Source: Steroidobacter gossypii (GTDB lineage Bacteria; Pseudomonadota; Gammaproteobacteria; Steroidobacterales; Steroidobacteraceae). Taken from it: a stretch of 64,000 nucleotides of DNA. Position 1 is the stretch's first letter. The number at the start of each line of letters is the position of its first letter. The position numbers were made by a program, and so were the translations under genes. Where the stretch lies: contig NZ_JAEVLS010000006.1 of the NCBI RefSeq assembly GCF_016801985.1, forward strand, positions 1 through 64,000, given 5' to 3'. Shown here one piece after another: positions 38,153 to 50,166 of the stretch. The notes beneath the pieces were generated by a model. That model was not told where the DNA came from. It saw nothing but the letters and a program-made list of their open reading frames with translations, and did no database searches.

Positions 38153-38168
38153 TGTGACATCGGTCACG
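38153..38168. promoter_or_regulatory. CRP/Clp-type site (proximal)
   Basis: TGTGACATCGGTCACG matches TGTGA-N6-TCACA with one mismatch. It lies 55-70 bp before the repeat-peptide start and 23 bp centre to centre from the perfect site at 38176. Confidence 0.6.
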
Positions 38169-38175
38169 CTTGCTG

Positions 38176-38191
38176 TGTGACGTGGTTCACA
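38176..38191. promoter_or_regulatory. CRP/Clp-type site (perfect consensus)
   Basis: TGTGACGTGGTTCACA is an exact TGTGA-N6-TCACA palindrome core, bound by CRP, Vfr or the xanthomonad Clp. It lies 78-93 bp upstream of ATG 38098 and about 190 bp from the divergent kinase gene, so either or both could be regulated. Confidence 0.7.
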
Positions 38192-38222
38192 TAGATTCTT
38201 CATCATGCCGGGCAGATTGCAT

Positions 38223-38241
38223 ATTCAGGGGAACCCTGAAT
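38223..38241. promoter_or_regulatory. Perfect 19-bp palindrome in the divergent region
   Basis: ATTCAGGG, spacer GAA, CCCTGAAT. Perfect 8-bp arms and AT-rich ends suggest a dimeric operator, or a short hairpin in the transcript. It lies between the CRP-type sites and the kinase gene. Confidence 0.5.
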
Positions 38242-38382
38242 CGCGCTGAGGCGACCCTCTACGTGGAGTTCCCAGCCCGCGGATTGCAAAAGTGAGGCCC
38301 TGTAACGGATTCGGTGCTGTTTGTTTGGTGGAATGCCCGAGTGGTTAGTCCGCACTGCGGCGAAGAACACAATGCTCGACTC

Positions 38383-41138
<2,756 letters not shown>

Positions 41139-41142
<4 letters not shown>

Positions 41143-42260
41143 TCGTCCGCGCGCACGTCGAACAGCCCACGAAAACGTGCCGGCTGCGAGCGCAAGTATT
41201 GATCTGGCGCTTTTACGCGCGCACCGAAATGAGCGGCGGCATGCCACGGCCAGCGAGGGTTGTAGAGCATGGCGCGGGCTAGCGCGATCATGTCGGCGTC
41301 GCCGGCGACGAGCACCGCTTCGGCGTGCTCGAACTCCGAAATCAATCCCACTGCGATCACCGGCATCTTCACCGCGGCTTTGACTGCTCGCGCCAGTGGG
41401 ACCTGATATCCCGGGCCGACTGGAATCTGCTGTGTCGGTGTCAGTCCGCCGCTCGAAACGTGGATGGCGGCGCAACCGCGTGCCTCGAGAGCGCGTGCGT
41501 ACTCGACTGTCTGCTCCACATCCCAGCCGCCCGGCGCCCAGTCGGTGCCCGAGACTCTGATGCTCACCGGCAGGTTGGCGGGAACCGCGGCGCGCACAGC
41601 ATCGAATATCTCCAGCGGAAAGCGCATGCGGTTCTCCAGCGAGCCGCCGTATTCGTCGTCTCGGCGATTCGACAGCGGTGATAGAAACTGATGCACCAGA
41701 TAGCCGTGCGCTGAGTGCAGCTGAATCGCATCCAGTCCGAGACGAACCGAGCGTCGCGCAGCGTCGACGAACGCCTCGCGCACTGCAGCGAGGCCAGCGC
41801 GATCCAACGCCATCGGCGCAGCCTCTTGCTCATGGAAAGCGAGTGCGGACGGCGCTTCGGTCTGCCAGCCATTCGCATGATCCTTCGGCAACTGCGCGCC
41901 GCCTTTCCATGGCAAGTCGGTGGATGCCTTGCGCCCCGCGTGCGCCAGCTGAATGGCGATAGGCATGTCGGACCAGCGCCGCACCGATTCGAGCACGCGG
42001 CGCATCGCCTCTTCGCAGGCATCCGAGTACAAACCGACATCGGCGTAGGTGATCCGCCCCTCGGGTTTGACGGCGGTCGCTTCGATGGTGAGCAGGCCCG
42101 CGCCCGACATCGCCAGCAGTCCAAGATGCATCTGATGCCAGTCTGTCATGCAGCCATCGACGGCCGAGTACTGACACATGGGTGCAATCACAATGCGATT
42201 GGCGAGCGTGAGCGGCCCTACCTGAGCGGGCGAAAACAGTTTGGTGCGCATGGGGGGCAT
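41139..42260 (-). CDS. Old yellow enzyme family NADH:flavin oxidoreductase (YqjM-like)
   Basis: A 373-residue FMN TIM-barrel ene-reductase. Motifs: RIVIAPMCQYSAVDG with the Cys typical of thermophilic-like/YqjM OYEs, IQLAHAGRKAS, LDAIQLHSAHGYLVHQFLSPLSNRRDDEYGGS with substrate-binding His residues, and RAMLYNPRWPWHAAAHFGA. It reduces activated C=C bonds with NAD(P)H. Its stop overlaps that of the convergent kinase gene by 4 bp. Divergent from the metal-uptake operon; likely a stress or xenobiotic enzyme. Confidence 0.93.
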
Positions 42261-42370
42261 CCAGGAACTTGTGTCGTGAAATCAGAGTGAAATATTCTGC
42301 GGTCATCATACAACGCGATCGCGCCTCGGCTGGTTCGAACGCGAACAACATCAAAGGGGCGTGGGCGGCG

Positions 42371-43060
42371 GTGACGAGGCGGTGGCCATTCATTGTAAAA
42401 GTGGCGTTGGGATGGGCGAGCCTGTTACCCGCCGCCGCGATGGCGCACTCGGTCAGCGAACAGGCGCAGCAGCGCATGCTGATCGGCGGATTCTTCGATG
42501 TCGCGTGGATCGGTGCGGAGCACATGCTCACCGGCTACGATCACTTGCTGTTTCTGCTCGGCGTGATGCTGTTCCTCACGCGGTTCAGCCAGATCGTGGT
42601 GTTCATCACGGCGTTTACCGCCGGCCACACCATCACGTTGCTGTTCGCGACCCTGGCGGGCATTACCGCCAATCCCTATCTGGTGGACGCGGTCATCGCG
42701 CTGACGGTGACATATAAGGCGATCGAGAATCTCGACGGCTTCCGGCGCTGGTTCGGTCGGCCCGCGCCCAATCTGCTGTTCATGGTGTTCATCTTCGGGC
42801 TGATCCACGGCTTCGGTCTGTCCACTCGTTTGCAGCAGATGACCCTGGCCAAGGATCCGGAGCTGGTCACCAAGATCATCGCGTTCAATGTCGGCGTCGA
42901 GTTCGGCCAGATCGCCGCGCTCACGGCGATGACGGCGGTGGTCCAGGTCTGGCGCACGAGCGCCAGTTTCCCGTCGATTACACGCGTCACCAACGGTGCG
43001 CTCATCGCAGCGAGCGCGGTTCTGCTGGGGTTGCAAGTGCATGGCTACTATGTCGGATAG
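42371..43060 (+). CDS. HupE/UreJ_2 family metal permease
   Basis: About 229 residues from GTG 42371, which gives a proper signal peptide ending AAAMA|HSVSE; upstream starts at 42269 lack one. Six to seven membrane segments follow. The family hallmark is EHMLTGYDHLLFLLG near the start, with His and Asp proposed to handle nickel, and a second conserved block is FGLIHGFGLS. It imports nickel, cobalt or copper across the inner membrane. It is the first gene of a unit with a TonB receptor and two exported metal-binding-like proteins. Confidence 0.85.
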   Translation: MTRRWPFIVKVALGWASLLPAAAMAHSVSEQAQQRMLIGGFFDVAWIGAEHMLTGYDHLLFLLGVMLFLTRFSQIVVFITAFTAGHTITLLFATLAGITANPYLVDAVIALTVTYKAIENLDGFRRWFGRPAPNLLFMVFIFGLIHGFGLSTRLQQMTLAKDPELVTKIIAFNVGVEFGQIAALTAMTAVVQVWRTSASFPSITRVTNGALIAASAVLLGLQVHGYYVG

Positions 43061-45071
43061 CGTATTGCGCTGGGCGGTCGCGGCCGCGTTGGCATCGGTA
43101 GCGATCGGCGCCGCCGCTGAACCAGCAGCCGAGGCCAATATCGATGAAGTCGTCGTCAAGGGGCAGCTGCTGCGCGCCAAAGACTCGGCTTTCAGCGCCA
43201 CGGTGCTGGATACAGAGACGATTCGTGAGCAAGCCCTGCCCGACATCGACGAGTTGTTTCGGCTCGTTCCCGGCATGGTTGTTCGCGATCTGCAGCTCGG
43301 CTCGGTCGCCAGCAACATCGTCATTCGCGGCTTCGGCAACGGCGGTCATGGCGGCGATCTCGGCGCGGTGATCGACGGCATCCCGCTCAACGAAGCCATG
43401 TCGCATGCCGATGGCTACGTCGACTTGAATGCGGTCGTGCCGCTGGAAATCGAAGCGTTCACCGTATTCAAAGGTCCGGTGTCGGCGCTGTACGGCAACT
43501 ACAATCGCGGCGGGCTGGTGGACATTCAGACGCGCAAGAGCGGCAACTATGCGCAGACGGATCTGTCGCTGAGCTCTTACGATACCCTCGATCTGCAGGG
43601 CGCGTACGGCACGGCGCTGGGAGACACTCAGCAGATCAACCTGGCGGGCCAGATATTCCGAACCGACAGCTTCCGGCCGCAAAGCGCGACCGAGCGTGGC
43701 ACGTTCTCCGGCCGCTGGTCGGCGCAACTCGCGCCGGCGCTGCAAGTCGCTTTGTCGTCGCGCTATCTTCAGTCCGAAAGCGATTCGGCCTCGTATCTGA
43801 CGGAGGAACAATTTCGAAGCGACCCGCGTGGGATCGATCCGCGAACCCAGAACGACGGCGCGGACAAAGAGTTTCTGACGGTTCGTGGCGATGTGAACTA
43901 CCAACTTGCCGACGAACTCAAGCTGCTCACGTTCGCTTACGCCACTCAGCAGGATTTCACCCGATGGTTCTCGCGACCGGTGAGCGCCGTGGCCTGGCGG
44001 CAGCGCGAGGAAGCATACGATCGCAGCGTGTTCGGCGCCGGCGCCAGTCTCAATGGCGTGACCGCGTTGGCGTCTGTTCCCGTCAGCTATATCGCGGGCA
44101 TCGAGACGTTCCGCGAATCGACCGAGTACAAGTTCTTCGATGGATTGGATCGCCGCCGCCGCGTGCTGCCGGCGCAGTCGGATCGCGAGACCGACTTGAA
44201 CAGCGTCTCGGCCTTTGCCGAGGCGAGGGCGGATGTGCATCCGCTGGCCCAACTATCGCTGGGTCTACGGGCGGATCGTTTCACCGGCGGTTGCGAGTTG
44301 CGCGGCGCCGAGACGGGCAGCGATCCCTGCGGAGCGCTCAATCAGGCCGAGCACGTGAGTCCGAAGGTCGGTCTGCATTCGCAGGTCACGGACTGGCTGC
44401 AATTGCGCGCCAGCTGGGCGGAAGGCTTCGCCCTGCCCAACGGCTTCGTGAAGTACTCGATCGGAGGCCAACCGCTGGATGAAAACATCTTTCGGCAGAC
44501 CGAGGTCGGGGTGCGTTTCGTCGCCAGCGACGTGTTCGACTTCGACGTGGCCGGTTATCGGTTGAAGTCGACCGGCGAGGTGCGGACCGTTTCGCCGGGC
44601 GTGTACGAGAACTACGGCGCGACCTTGCGCGAAGGTTTGGAGGCGAGCGTTCGTTGGCAGCCGATCTCGAGTTTCGAGGTCGGCGCCGTGTACGGCGTCA
44701 CCGATACCGAAGTGGAACAGAACGCCGATGCCCGTTTGTTAGGATTGTCCGTCGCCGGCGTGCCGGAGCGCTCCGGCAGCCTGGAAGCGACGTTCTGGCC
44801 GGGTGCCGATTGGAGCATCAATGCAGCTTGGCGCTATGTGGGTGAGTACGACGTCGACGCGCTGAACACGCTTGAGGCAGAGAGCTACGACCTGCTCGAT
44901 ATCGGCGTGTCATACACGCGGCCTGGCGAGCACGGCTATCGCGTCTACGCCCGGCTCGACAATGTCACGGACGAGAAGTACGCCACATCGGTTTCGGTCA
45001 TCGGTGGACAACTGTTGTTTGCTCCCGGCATGCCGCGCACGGTGCGTGCCGGGATCCAGTTCGATTTCTGA
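43041..45071 (+). CDS. TonB-dependent receptor
   Basis: About 676 residues from ATG 43041, overlapping the HupE stop by 20 bp (ATG 43050 is an alternative). Signal peptide core WAVAAALASVAIGAAA, then IDEVVVKGQLL as the TonB box region. The plug has DIDELFRLVPGMVVRD and NIVIRGFGNGG, followed by a 22-strand barrel ending RAGIQFDF with terminal Phe. It imports a scarce substrate across the outer membrane using TonB. The operon points to a metal ion or chelate. Confidence 0.92.
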   Translation: MATMSDSVLRWAVAAALASVAIGAAAEPAAEANIDEVVVKGQLLRAKDSAFSATVLDTETIREQALPDIDELFRLVPGMVVRDLQLGSVASNIVIRGFGNGGHGGDLGAVIDGIPLNEAMSHADGYVDLNAVVPLEIEAFTVFKGPVSALYGNYNRGGLVDIQTRKSGNYAQTDLSLSSYDTLDLQGAYGTALGDTQQINLAGQIFRTDSFRPQSATERGTFSGRWSAQLAPALQVALSSRYLQSESDSASYLTEEQFRSDPRGIDPRTQNDGADKEFLTVRGDVNYQLADELKLLTFAYATQQDFTRWFSRPVSAVAWRQREEAYDRSVFGAGASLNGVTALASVPVSYIAGIETFRESTEYKFFDGLDRRRRVLPAQSDRETDLNSVSAFAEARADVHPLAQLSLGLRADRFTGGCELRGAETGSDPCGALNQAEHVSPKVGLHSQVTDWLQLRASWAEGFALPNGFVKYSIGGQPLDENIFRQTEVGVRFVASDVFDFDVAGYRLKSTGEVRTVSPGVYENYGATLREGLEASVRWQPISSFEVGAVYGVTDTEVEQNADARLLGLSVAGVPERSGSLEATFWPGADWSINAAWRYVGEYDVDALNTLEAESYDLLDIGVSYTRPGEHGYRVYARLDNVTDEKYATSVSVIGGQLLFAPGMPRTVRAGIQFDF

Positions 45072-45081
45072 AGTGTTGGAT

Positions 45082-45798
45082 ATGTTTGCAAAATCACGCC
45101 AGCGGGTCCTTGCGGCTTTCATTGCCTGTTGCGCTTCCAGTGCCTCCGCCCACACCGTGTGGCTGGAGAGCGTCGATAAGAGCACGACGGATTATCAGGT
45201 GCTGTTCGGCGGTCACGCCGGCAAGCTCGAACCGTATCGGCCGGAGAAGCTGAAGCAGATCGATGCCGTCGATCGACAGGGAAAGACACTTGCCGTGAGC
45301 CGGGATGTCACTGCCGACGGCGTGCGCCTGCATGTCGACGGTGCGCCGGTCCTGATCTCCATGCATTTCGACAACGGCATTCACACTCGGCCTCCAACCG
45401 GCCGAAGCGTGGAAAAGCCGATGAACGAAGTGCCTGGCGCGACGCGCGCGACCTACGCCGTTAAATATCACAAGACAGTGGTGGATTGGTCGCCGCTGGT
45501 CACCCAGATCATCGGTCAGCCGTTTGAAGTGGTTCCGCTGTCCGCCAAACAGCCTGCAGCTGGCGAGCCGTTCCGCATTCGCGTGCTTCAGGATGGCAAG
45601 CCGGTCGCGGGTGTGAAGCTCGGACATGGCGAAGAGGGCACGGCGAGCGATCCGGTGACGGATGCCGATGGCGTAGCGGCCTTCGTGCCCAAGCCCGGCT
45701 TCAACCGGCTATGGGCCGGCAAGCGCATTGCCGTCGACGACAACCCGAAGTACACCGAGCTGAGCTATGAATATTCCTTTGGGTTCGACGCCAGGTAA
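45082..45798 (+). CDS. DUF4198 periplasmic protein (NikK-like)
   Basis: 238 residues from ATG 45082. Signal peptide ends SSASA and the mature protein begins HTVWLES, the N-terminal His start typical of DUF4198 metal-handling proteins. Body features: VLFGGHAGKLEPY, then a C-terminal Ig-like segment (FRIRVLQDGKPVAGVKLG...ASDPVTDADGVAAF). DUF4198 proteins accompany nickel and other transition-metal importers. It starts 10 bp after the TonB receptor stop. Confidence 0.85.
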   Translation: MFAKSRQRVLAAFIACCASSASAHTVWLESVDKSTTDYQVLFGGHAGKLEPYRPEKLKQIDAVDRQGKTLAVSRDVTADGVRLHVDGAPVLISMHFDNGIHTRPPTGRSVEKPMNEVPGATRATYAVKYHKTVVDWSPLVTQIIGQPFEVVPLSAKQPAAGEPFRIRVLQDGKPVAGVKLGHGEEGTASDPVTDADGVAAFVPKPGFNRLWAGKRIAVDDNPKYTELSYEYSFGFDAR

Positions 45799-45802
45799 CG
45801 CC

Positions 45803-46261
45803 ATGGTTCGCAACCTGATCGTGTGCGTGTTGCTGGTTCTGCCGTCTCTCGCGGTCGCTCATGGTCTGCTGCTTGACGCCCGACACGTTGGCGATCACAT
45901 CGAAGGAACCGTTTATTACTCCAACGGCGAGTTGGCGGTACGCGAAACGGTGGAGCTGACGGATCTCTCCACCCCGAATGCGACTGCGGTCGTCGCTGAA
46001 ACTGACGATGCGGGAAAGTTCAAATTTCCCGCGGTGTCGGGGCATCGATATCGGATCTCGGCGTATGGAGACGAAGGTCACAGCGTCGATGTCGAGATCG
46101 AGGCGGTAGCGGATGCGCGCCCGCGGCTTATCGAGAGTGAGGCCGCGGCATCTGAAGAGCGGTCGTGGTTGCCGCCGGCGTGGGCCGTCATCGGTTTGTT
46201 ACTTCTCGCTTCCATGGTGCCGGTCGTGCTTGCGCGCCGGCGCAATGGCGTCCGTTCCTGA
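45803..46261 (+). CDS. NikL-like exported protein with C-terminal membrane anchor
   Basis: 152 residues from ATG 45803, 4 bp after the DUF4198 stop. Signal peptide ends SLAVA and the mature protein begins HGLLLDARH. It has a carboxypeptidase-regulatory-like beta domain (IEGTVYYSNGELAVRETVEL...DDAGKFKFPAVSGHRYRISA) and a final membrane helix (WAVIGLLLLASMVPVVLA) with RRR stop-transfer. That layout matches NikL-type components of nickel uptake. It ends the metal operon. Confidence 0.75.
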   Translation: MVRNLIVCVLLVLPSLAVAHGLLLDARHVGDHIEGTVYYSNGELAVRETVELTDLSTPNATAVVAETDDAGKFKFPAVSGHRYRISAYGDEGHSVDVEIEAVADARPRLIESEAAASEERSWLPPAWAVIGLLLLASMVPVVLARRRNGVRS

Positions 46262-46281
46262 CCCAGCGCAGGCGGGCTACC

Positions 46282-46983
46282 TTACTTAGAAGCCAGCCAC
46301 CGTCGAAGCAAAGCCGACGTCTCCTCCGGACTCTCCATCGGCGGCAAATGCCCACACGATGCAAATGTATGCAACGTGGACCCGGCAATGCCTCGATGGA
46401 TTTCCGCCGACTCAGAGGGCGGAGTCATCACATCGGCATCACCTACGCCAATCACCGTCGGCACGACGATCGAGCCGAGCACCCCACGCGAGTCCGGCCG
46501 ATTGAGAATCGCCGTCTGCTGCCGCAGAAAAGCATCCCCACCGACACGCTTGGCCATCGCCTTCACTTCCTCACCCACCAGCCCACGCACATGACGTGCA
46601 TGCACAAGCTGCGGCAACATCCGAGCCGTTACCCCGAAAAAGCGACCAAGCCGCAGCGACTCCATGCCCGCCAACCGCTGGGCCGTGCGCTCTGGCGCAT
46701 CCGGCGCCGCGCTGGTGTCGAGCAGCGCCAATCGAGTCACGCGCTCGGGCTGTTGACGCAGGATCTCGAACGCAACGTATCCGCCCATCGACAACGCCGC
46801 CAGCGCGAATCGCTCCGGCGCGCCATCCAGCACGCGCTTCGCCATCGCAGCCACCGAGTCGTCGAGTGTGAGATCCGCAATGGTCGAGTCGGCAATATCG
46901 GCAAGGTCGCGAGCTTGATCGCGCCACAGGCGCTCGTCGCACAGCAGGCCGGGTAGAAATACGAGAGGGATTCGGTCGGGCAC
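46282..46983 (-). CDS. Alpha/beta hydrolase
   Basis: A 233-residue cytosolic hydrolase: LVFLPGLLCDERLW oxyanion region, nucleophile elbow ALSMGGYVA, acid-region VIGVGDADVMTPP, and His in CGHLPPMESPEE. Short forms like this are often annotated as esterases or MenH-like hydrolases. No substrate can be assigned. Convergent with the metal operon. Confidence 0.85.
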   Translation of the reverse strand: MPDRIPLVFLPGLLCDERLWRDQARDLADIADSTIADLTLDDSVAAMAKRVLDGAPERFALAALSMGGYVAFEILRQQPERVTRLALLDTSAAPDAPERTAQRLAGMESLRLGRFFGVTARMLPQLVHARHVRGLVGEEVKAMAKRVGGDAFLRQQTAILNRPDSRGVLGSIVVPTVIGVGDADVMTPPSESAEIHRGIAGSTLHTFASCGHLPPMESPEETSALLRRWLASK

Positions 46984-47233
46984 AGCGGTCAGTTCCTAGG
47001 TCCATCCTATCTTCCGTATAGAGTGTGCAAATGTCACGACAATCTGTTATCTAAGTGCGCGGATCTGGAACAATGGTCTCGTCGCAGCGAGACCGGCAGC
47101 AGGGAAAGACCAGGGAATGGCGTAGCTGCAATTTCGTGGCGCAGTCCGCGCCGCCTCAGCACTGACTCTCCTCGATCCCTGTCGCGCGTAACGGATTCGC
47201 GCTTATCAATATCCATTGAAGTTAGGGAGAACT

Positions 47234-48109
47234 ATGAAAACGGCAGCAGTGTTTTGCAGTGGCCTGGTGTTGTCCGCTTTGGCCTGTGCGCAAGCTTCGG
47301 CGGAGCCCGTGCGAGTGCGATTGACGGCTCGAGTCCTGTCGGTGACCGATCCGGGCGCGGTGCTACATGGAGACATCGTTCCGGGTCAGCGCCTCACCGG
47401 CACTTACGTGTACAACACCAATACACCCGATCAGTTCGCGCACGAACCCGACTATGGGATGTACGTGCCGTACGCCAACGAGGCCCGAGTGCGCTTCGCG
47501 TCCGGCGGCATCGTGTTCGAGAGCGTGCAGCCGACGCAGGGCATATCCATCGAGATCGACTCACACGAGGACTGGTCCGGCTTTTTCAGATTTCAGAGCT
47601 TCGAGAACCAGCCGCTGCCATCGGGCGTCGGCGTGGACGAGATATCGGTGCAGTTCGACGGCGTGGGTACGGTGACGGAGACGGACGCGCTGCCATCGGT
47701 CGCCCCGGATCTGGCGGGATACTCGATGAAGGCTGTGACGATCCGTGGCAGCGGCTTCGAATTGCATGCCGAGATCGAAGTGGCTGAGCTGATCGGGGCC
47801 GGCGCGCTCGCAGTATCGCCCGCCTCGGGTGACTTCCTTCCGCAGCAGCACTTCGATGCGGCCATGACTCTGCCGCGCAATACCAGCGCCGCGTCTGCGC
47901 AGGCGGTGGCAAATGGCGTCGTTCTGCCCCTCGGATATCCCGGCACTTGTCAGCAACTCGCGCCGAACAGCGCTGGCAAGCGTTCGTTGTTGTGCCCGAA
48001 CGCCGAGACCGTGCTGTCGCAGGCGGCCGGGGCGCCGATCGAATGGACCGTCGTGCTCACCAACGGCACGACTCTCACGCAAACAGTGAACTGGGTGCTC
48101 ACTCAGTAA
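47234..48109 (+). CDS. Hypothetical exported protein (291 aa)
   Basis: ATG 47234 follows AGGGAGA. Signal peptide MKTAAVFCSGLVLSALACAQ then ASA cleavage. The mature part is beta-rich. A first half has LTGTYVYNTNTPDQ and SGFFRFQSFEN. A C-terminal segment has PGTCQQLAPNSAGKRSLLCPNAETV, with a Cys pair before a final strand. No family recognised. The 250 bp before it contain nothing else evident. Confidence 0.68.
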   Translation: MKTAAVFCSGLVLSALACAQASAEPVRVRLTARVLSVTDPGAVLHGDIVPGQRLTGTYVYNTNTPDQFAHEPDYGMYVPYANEARVRFASGGIVFESVQPTQGISIEIDSHEDWSGFFRFQSFENQPLPSGVGVDEISVQFDGVGTVTETDALPSVAPDLAGYSMKAVTIRGSGFELHAEIEVAELIGAGALAVSPASGDFLPQQHFDAAMTLPRNTSAASAQAVANGVVLPLGYPGTCQQLAPNSAGKRSLLCPNAETVLSQAAGAPIEWTVVLTNGTTLTQTVNWVLTQ

Positions 48110-48121
48110 TCGCTGAAACGC

Positions 48122-48150
48122 CGCGCGCGCTCACACTTCGAGCGCGCGCG
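48122..48150. terminator. Bidirectional hairpin
   Basis: An 11-bp stem CGCGCGCGCTC / GAGCGCGCGCG with loop ACACTTC, between two convergent genes. There is no long T-run. Confidence 0.5.
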
Positions 48151-48162
48151 TCGACTCTTCGT

Positions 48163-50166
48163 TCAACCCGAGTCCGCTTTCAACATGTCGCGCGAGATCA
48201 ACTGCGTCAGCCGGGTGTTATCGATGAGCAATCGGGCGCCGGCGCTGCTCAGGTGGACGGCGTCGCTGTACAGCAGCGGCTTGCCGGGAGGACGTTGTGA
48301 GCACACATTGTCGGCGCACAACACTCCGATCGAATCGACCAGTTGAATATCGGGATAGGTGGTCTGCACGCGCGCGAGGACGCGGTTGTACGGCGCCATG
48401 GCGCGCTCGACCTGTTCGCGATCGCGCTCGGGGTGGCACTGAGTGGTGGGTAGTCTCACGGCGCGGAGGAAACAGGAAGGCCCGGTCGCGAACCTCGGGA
48501 TCTCGCCGAGATAGATCACTCGGGTGGTCTGCACGAGCTCGCTCAGCAGGCTGCGGATGCCGTGCTCGAAGATGGCTTCTTTCGATTCACGTGTGGGAGC
48601 GCCCTCACGGATCAACCGAATGTTCGGATCAGTGATCAGGAACGAACCGTTGCCAACCACGACCACGACTTTCGGTTTGGTTTTGTGCACGTAATCTACG
48701 AAAGTGCGCCAGACCTGCGGGCAGTCCGCTTCGTTTGGGTCGTAGCCGCTGATACGAACGTGCAGTAGCGGCGGGCAACCGCCACGGCCGAGCAGCATCA
48801 CCGAATGCTCGGCGGCGAACATCGGCGCGGCCGCTTCATAAATCGCGTGCGCCCGCGAGTCGCCGATGAACAGGATCGAAGGAGGCTCGGCGCTGGTGGA
48901 GCGGCAATAGTTGATCGGCGCCGCAGGTCCGAACCGCGCATAACAGGAGCGGTCGAGTCTGGGGCCGTGTCGCAAGGCTTGTATGTCCGCGTCGAATCGC
49001 TGCGCGACGCCGCCCGCTGCATAGATGATCACGCCGGCGAGTCCGGCCGCGACGGCGGAGGCGGCCAGGCGGATGTTGAACTTCCATTCCTTGTGTTTGC
49101 GAATCGGGATTTCGACGTAGTGATACGTGAGCCCCGCCAGCAGGAAGCCTGCGCCCAGCGCCATCCATCGAATCGCTGCGGGAGGAGTGCCGGCCGAAAG
49201 GATGTTCAGGAACGCAAGCAGTGGCCAATGCCACAGATACAAGGCGTAGCTGATCAGCCCCGTCCAGACCAGTGGACGCGAGCCCAGCACCTTCCGCTGC
49301 AGCCAGACATGCTCCGGTGTTGCGAGGATCAGCAACGCACCGACCACCGGCAGCAGCGCGGGCCAGCTCGGAAACGGAGTGCTCTCATCGAGCTCCATGA
49401 TCGACGCCAGGATCAATGCGAGCCCGGCCGCTGGCAGCAGGTTGTATCCCACATCCAGAAAGCGACGCTCATCCTCGGTCGGCGCAGTACGCGTGCGCCC
49501 CTCCATCAGCAATGCGAGCAGGCAGCCCGCGCCAAGCTCCCAGAAGCGCGACACCGGCCAATAGAAGTTCGTGACCGGCGACGCTTGGGCCAGATGCACA
49601 CTCAACGCGAAGGAGGCCAGCACGAGCGTCCAGAGAATCACGAGCAGCGTCGTCCTGCGCTTCCAGAATGCTACGAGCACCGCAGGCCATACCAGGTAGA
49701 ACTGTTCTTCGATACCCAGCGACCATAGATGCAGCAGCGGCTTGAATTCCGCGGCGGTATCGAAATAACCGCTTTCGCGCCAGAACGCGAAGTTGGCGAG
49801 GAACGCGGCAGCCGCGCCGACATGTTTGCCAAGCTGCTTGAACTCGTGCGGCAACAGTAGAAACCATCCCAGCACCAGGGTCGTCGCCAATACCAGCACC
49901 AGCGCTGGAAACAAACGCCGGACGCGTCGCCAATAGAAATCCACGAACGAGAAATCCGCGTGCAGCAGTTGGCGCGCGATGATGCCGGTGATCAAGAAAC
50001 CGGAGATGACGAAGAACACGTCGACGCCGACGTAGCCCCCGGACACCGTTTCCGGAAACGCATGAAATCCGAGCACAGCCAAGACTGCCACGCCACGCAA
50101 GCCATCGACGGCGGCGCGATACTGGAAGTGCTTGGCGTGCCCCGCTGACGGGATGTCAGGGCGCAT
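48163..50166 (-). CDS. Acyltransferase, OafA/YrhL-type AT3 with SGNH domain
   Basis: A 667-residue membrane protein. The N-terminal acyltransferase-3 part has RAAVDGLRGVAVLAVLGFHAFP, VDVFFVISGFLITGII, YWRRVRRLFPAL and HLWSLGIEEQFYLVWP, with about ten helices. A periplasmic SGNH domain follows, with ILFIGDSRAHAIYEAA and DAVHLSSAGARLL catalytic blocks. Such enzymes O-acetylate or O-acylate surface polysaccharide, LPS or peptidoglycan. Monocistronic. Confidence 0.93.
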   Translation of the reverse strand: MRPDIPSAGHAKHFQYRAAVDGLRGVAVLAVLGFHAFPETVSGGYVGVDVFFVISGFLITGIIARQLLHADFSFVDFYWRRVRRLFPALVLVLATTLVLGWFLLLPHEFKQLGKHVGAAAAFLANFAFWRESGYFDTAAEFKPLLHLWSLGIEEQFYLVWPAVLVAFWKRRTTLLVILWTLVLASFALSVHLAQASPVTNFYWPVSRFWELGAGCLLALLMEGRTRTAPTEDERRFLDVGYNLLPAAGLALILASIMELDESTPFPSWPALLPVVGALLILATPEHVWLQRKVLGSRPLVWTGLISYALYLWHWPLLAFLNILSAGTPPAAIRWMALGAGFLLAGLTYHYVEIPIRKHKEWKFNIRLAASAVAAGLAGVIIYAAGGVAQRFDADIQALRHGPRLDRSCYARFGPAAPINYCRSTSAEPPSILFIGDSRAHAIYEAAAPMFAAEHSVMLLGRGGCPPLLHVRISGYDPNEADCPQVWRTFVDYVHKTKPKVVVVVGNGSFLITDPNIRLIREGAPTRESKEAIFEHGIRSLLSELVQTTRVIYLGEIPRFATGPSCFLRAVRLPTTQCHPERDREQVERAMAPYNRVLARVQTTYPDIQLVDSIGVLCADNVCSQRPPGKPLLYSDAVHLSSAGARLLIDNTRLTQLISRDMLKADSG

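Noticed and set aside
37391-38180. Plus-strand repetitive frames over the peptide array (TSQQRTLGAAGI-type and APPVSPAS-type)
   Set aside because: Units vary at amino-acid level in these frames and lack signal peptides and RBS. The minus frame is invariant and has both.
38327-38347. tRNA-Ser/Leu-like 5' text (GGAATGCCCGAGTGGTTAG)
   Set aside because: Only the first about 20 bases resemble a tRNA. No anticodon arm, T-arm or CCA end follows, so it is coincidence or a tiny remnant.
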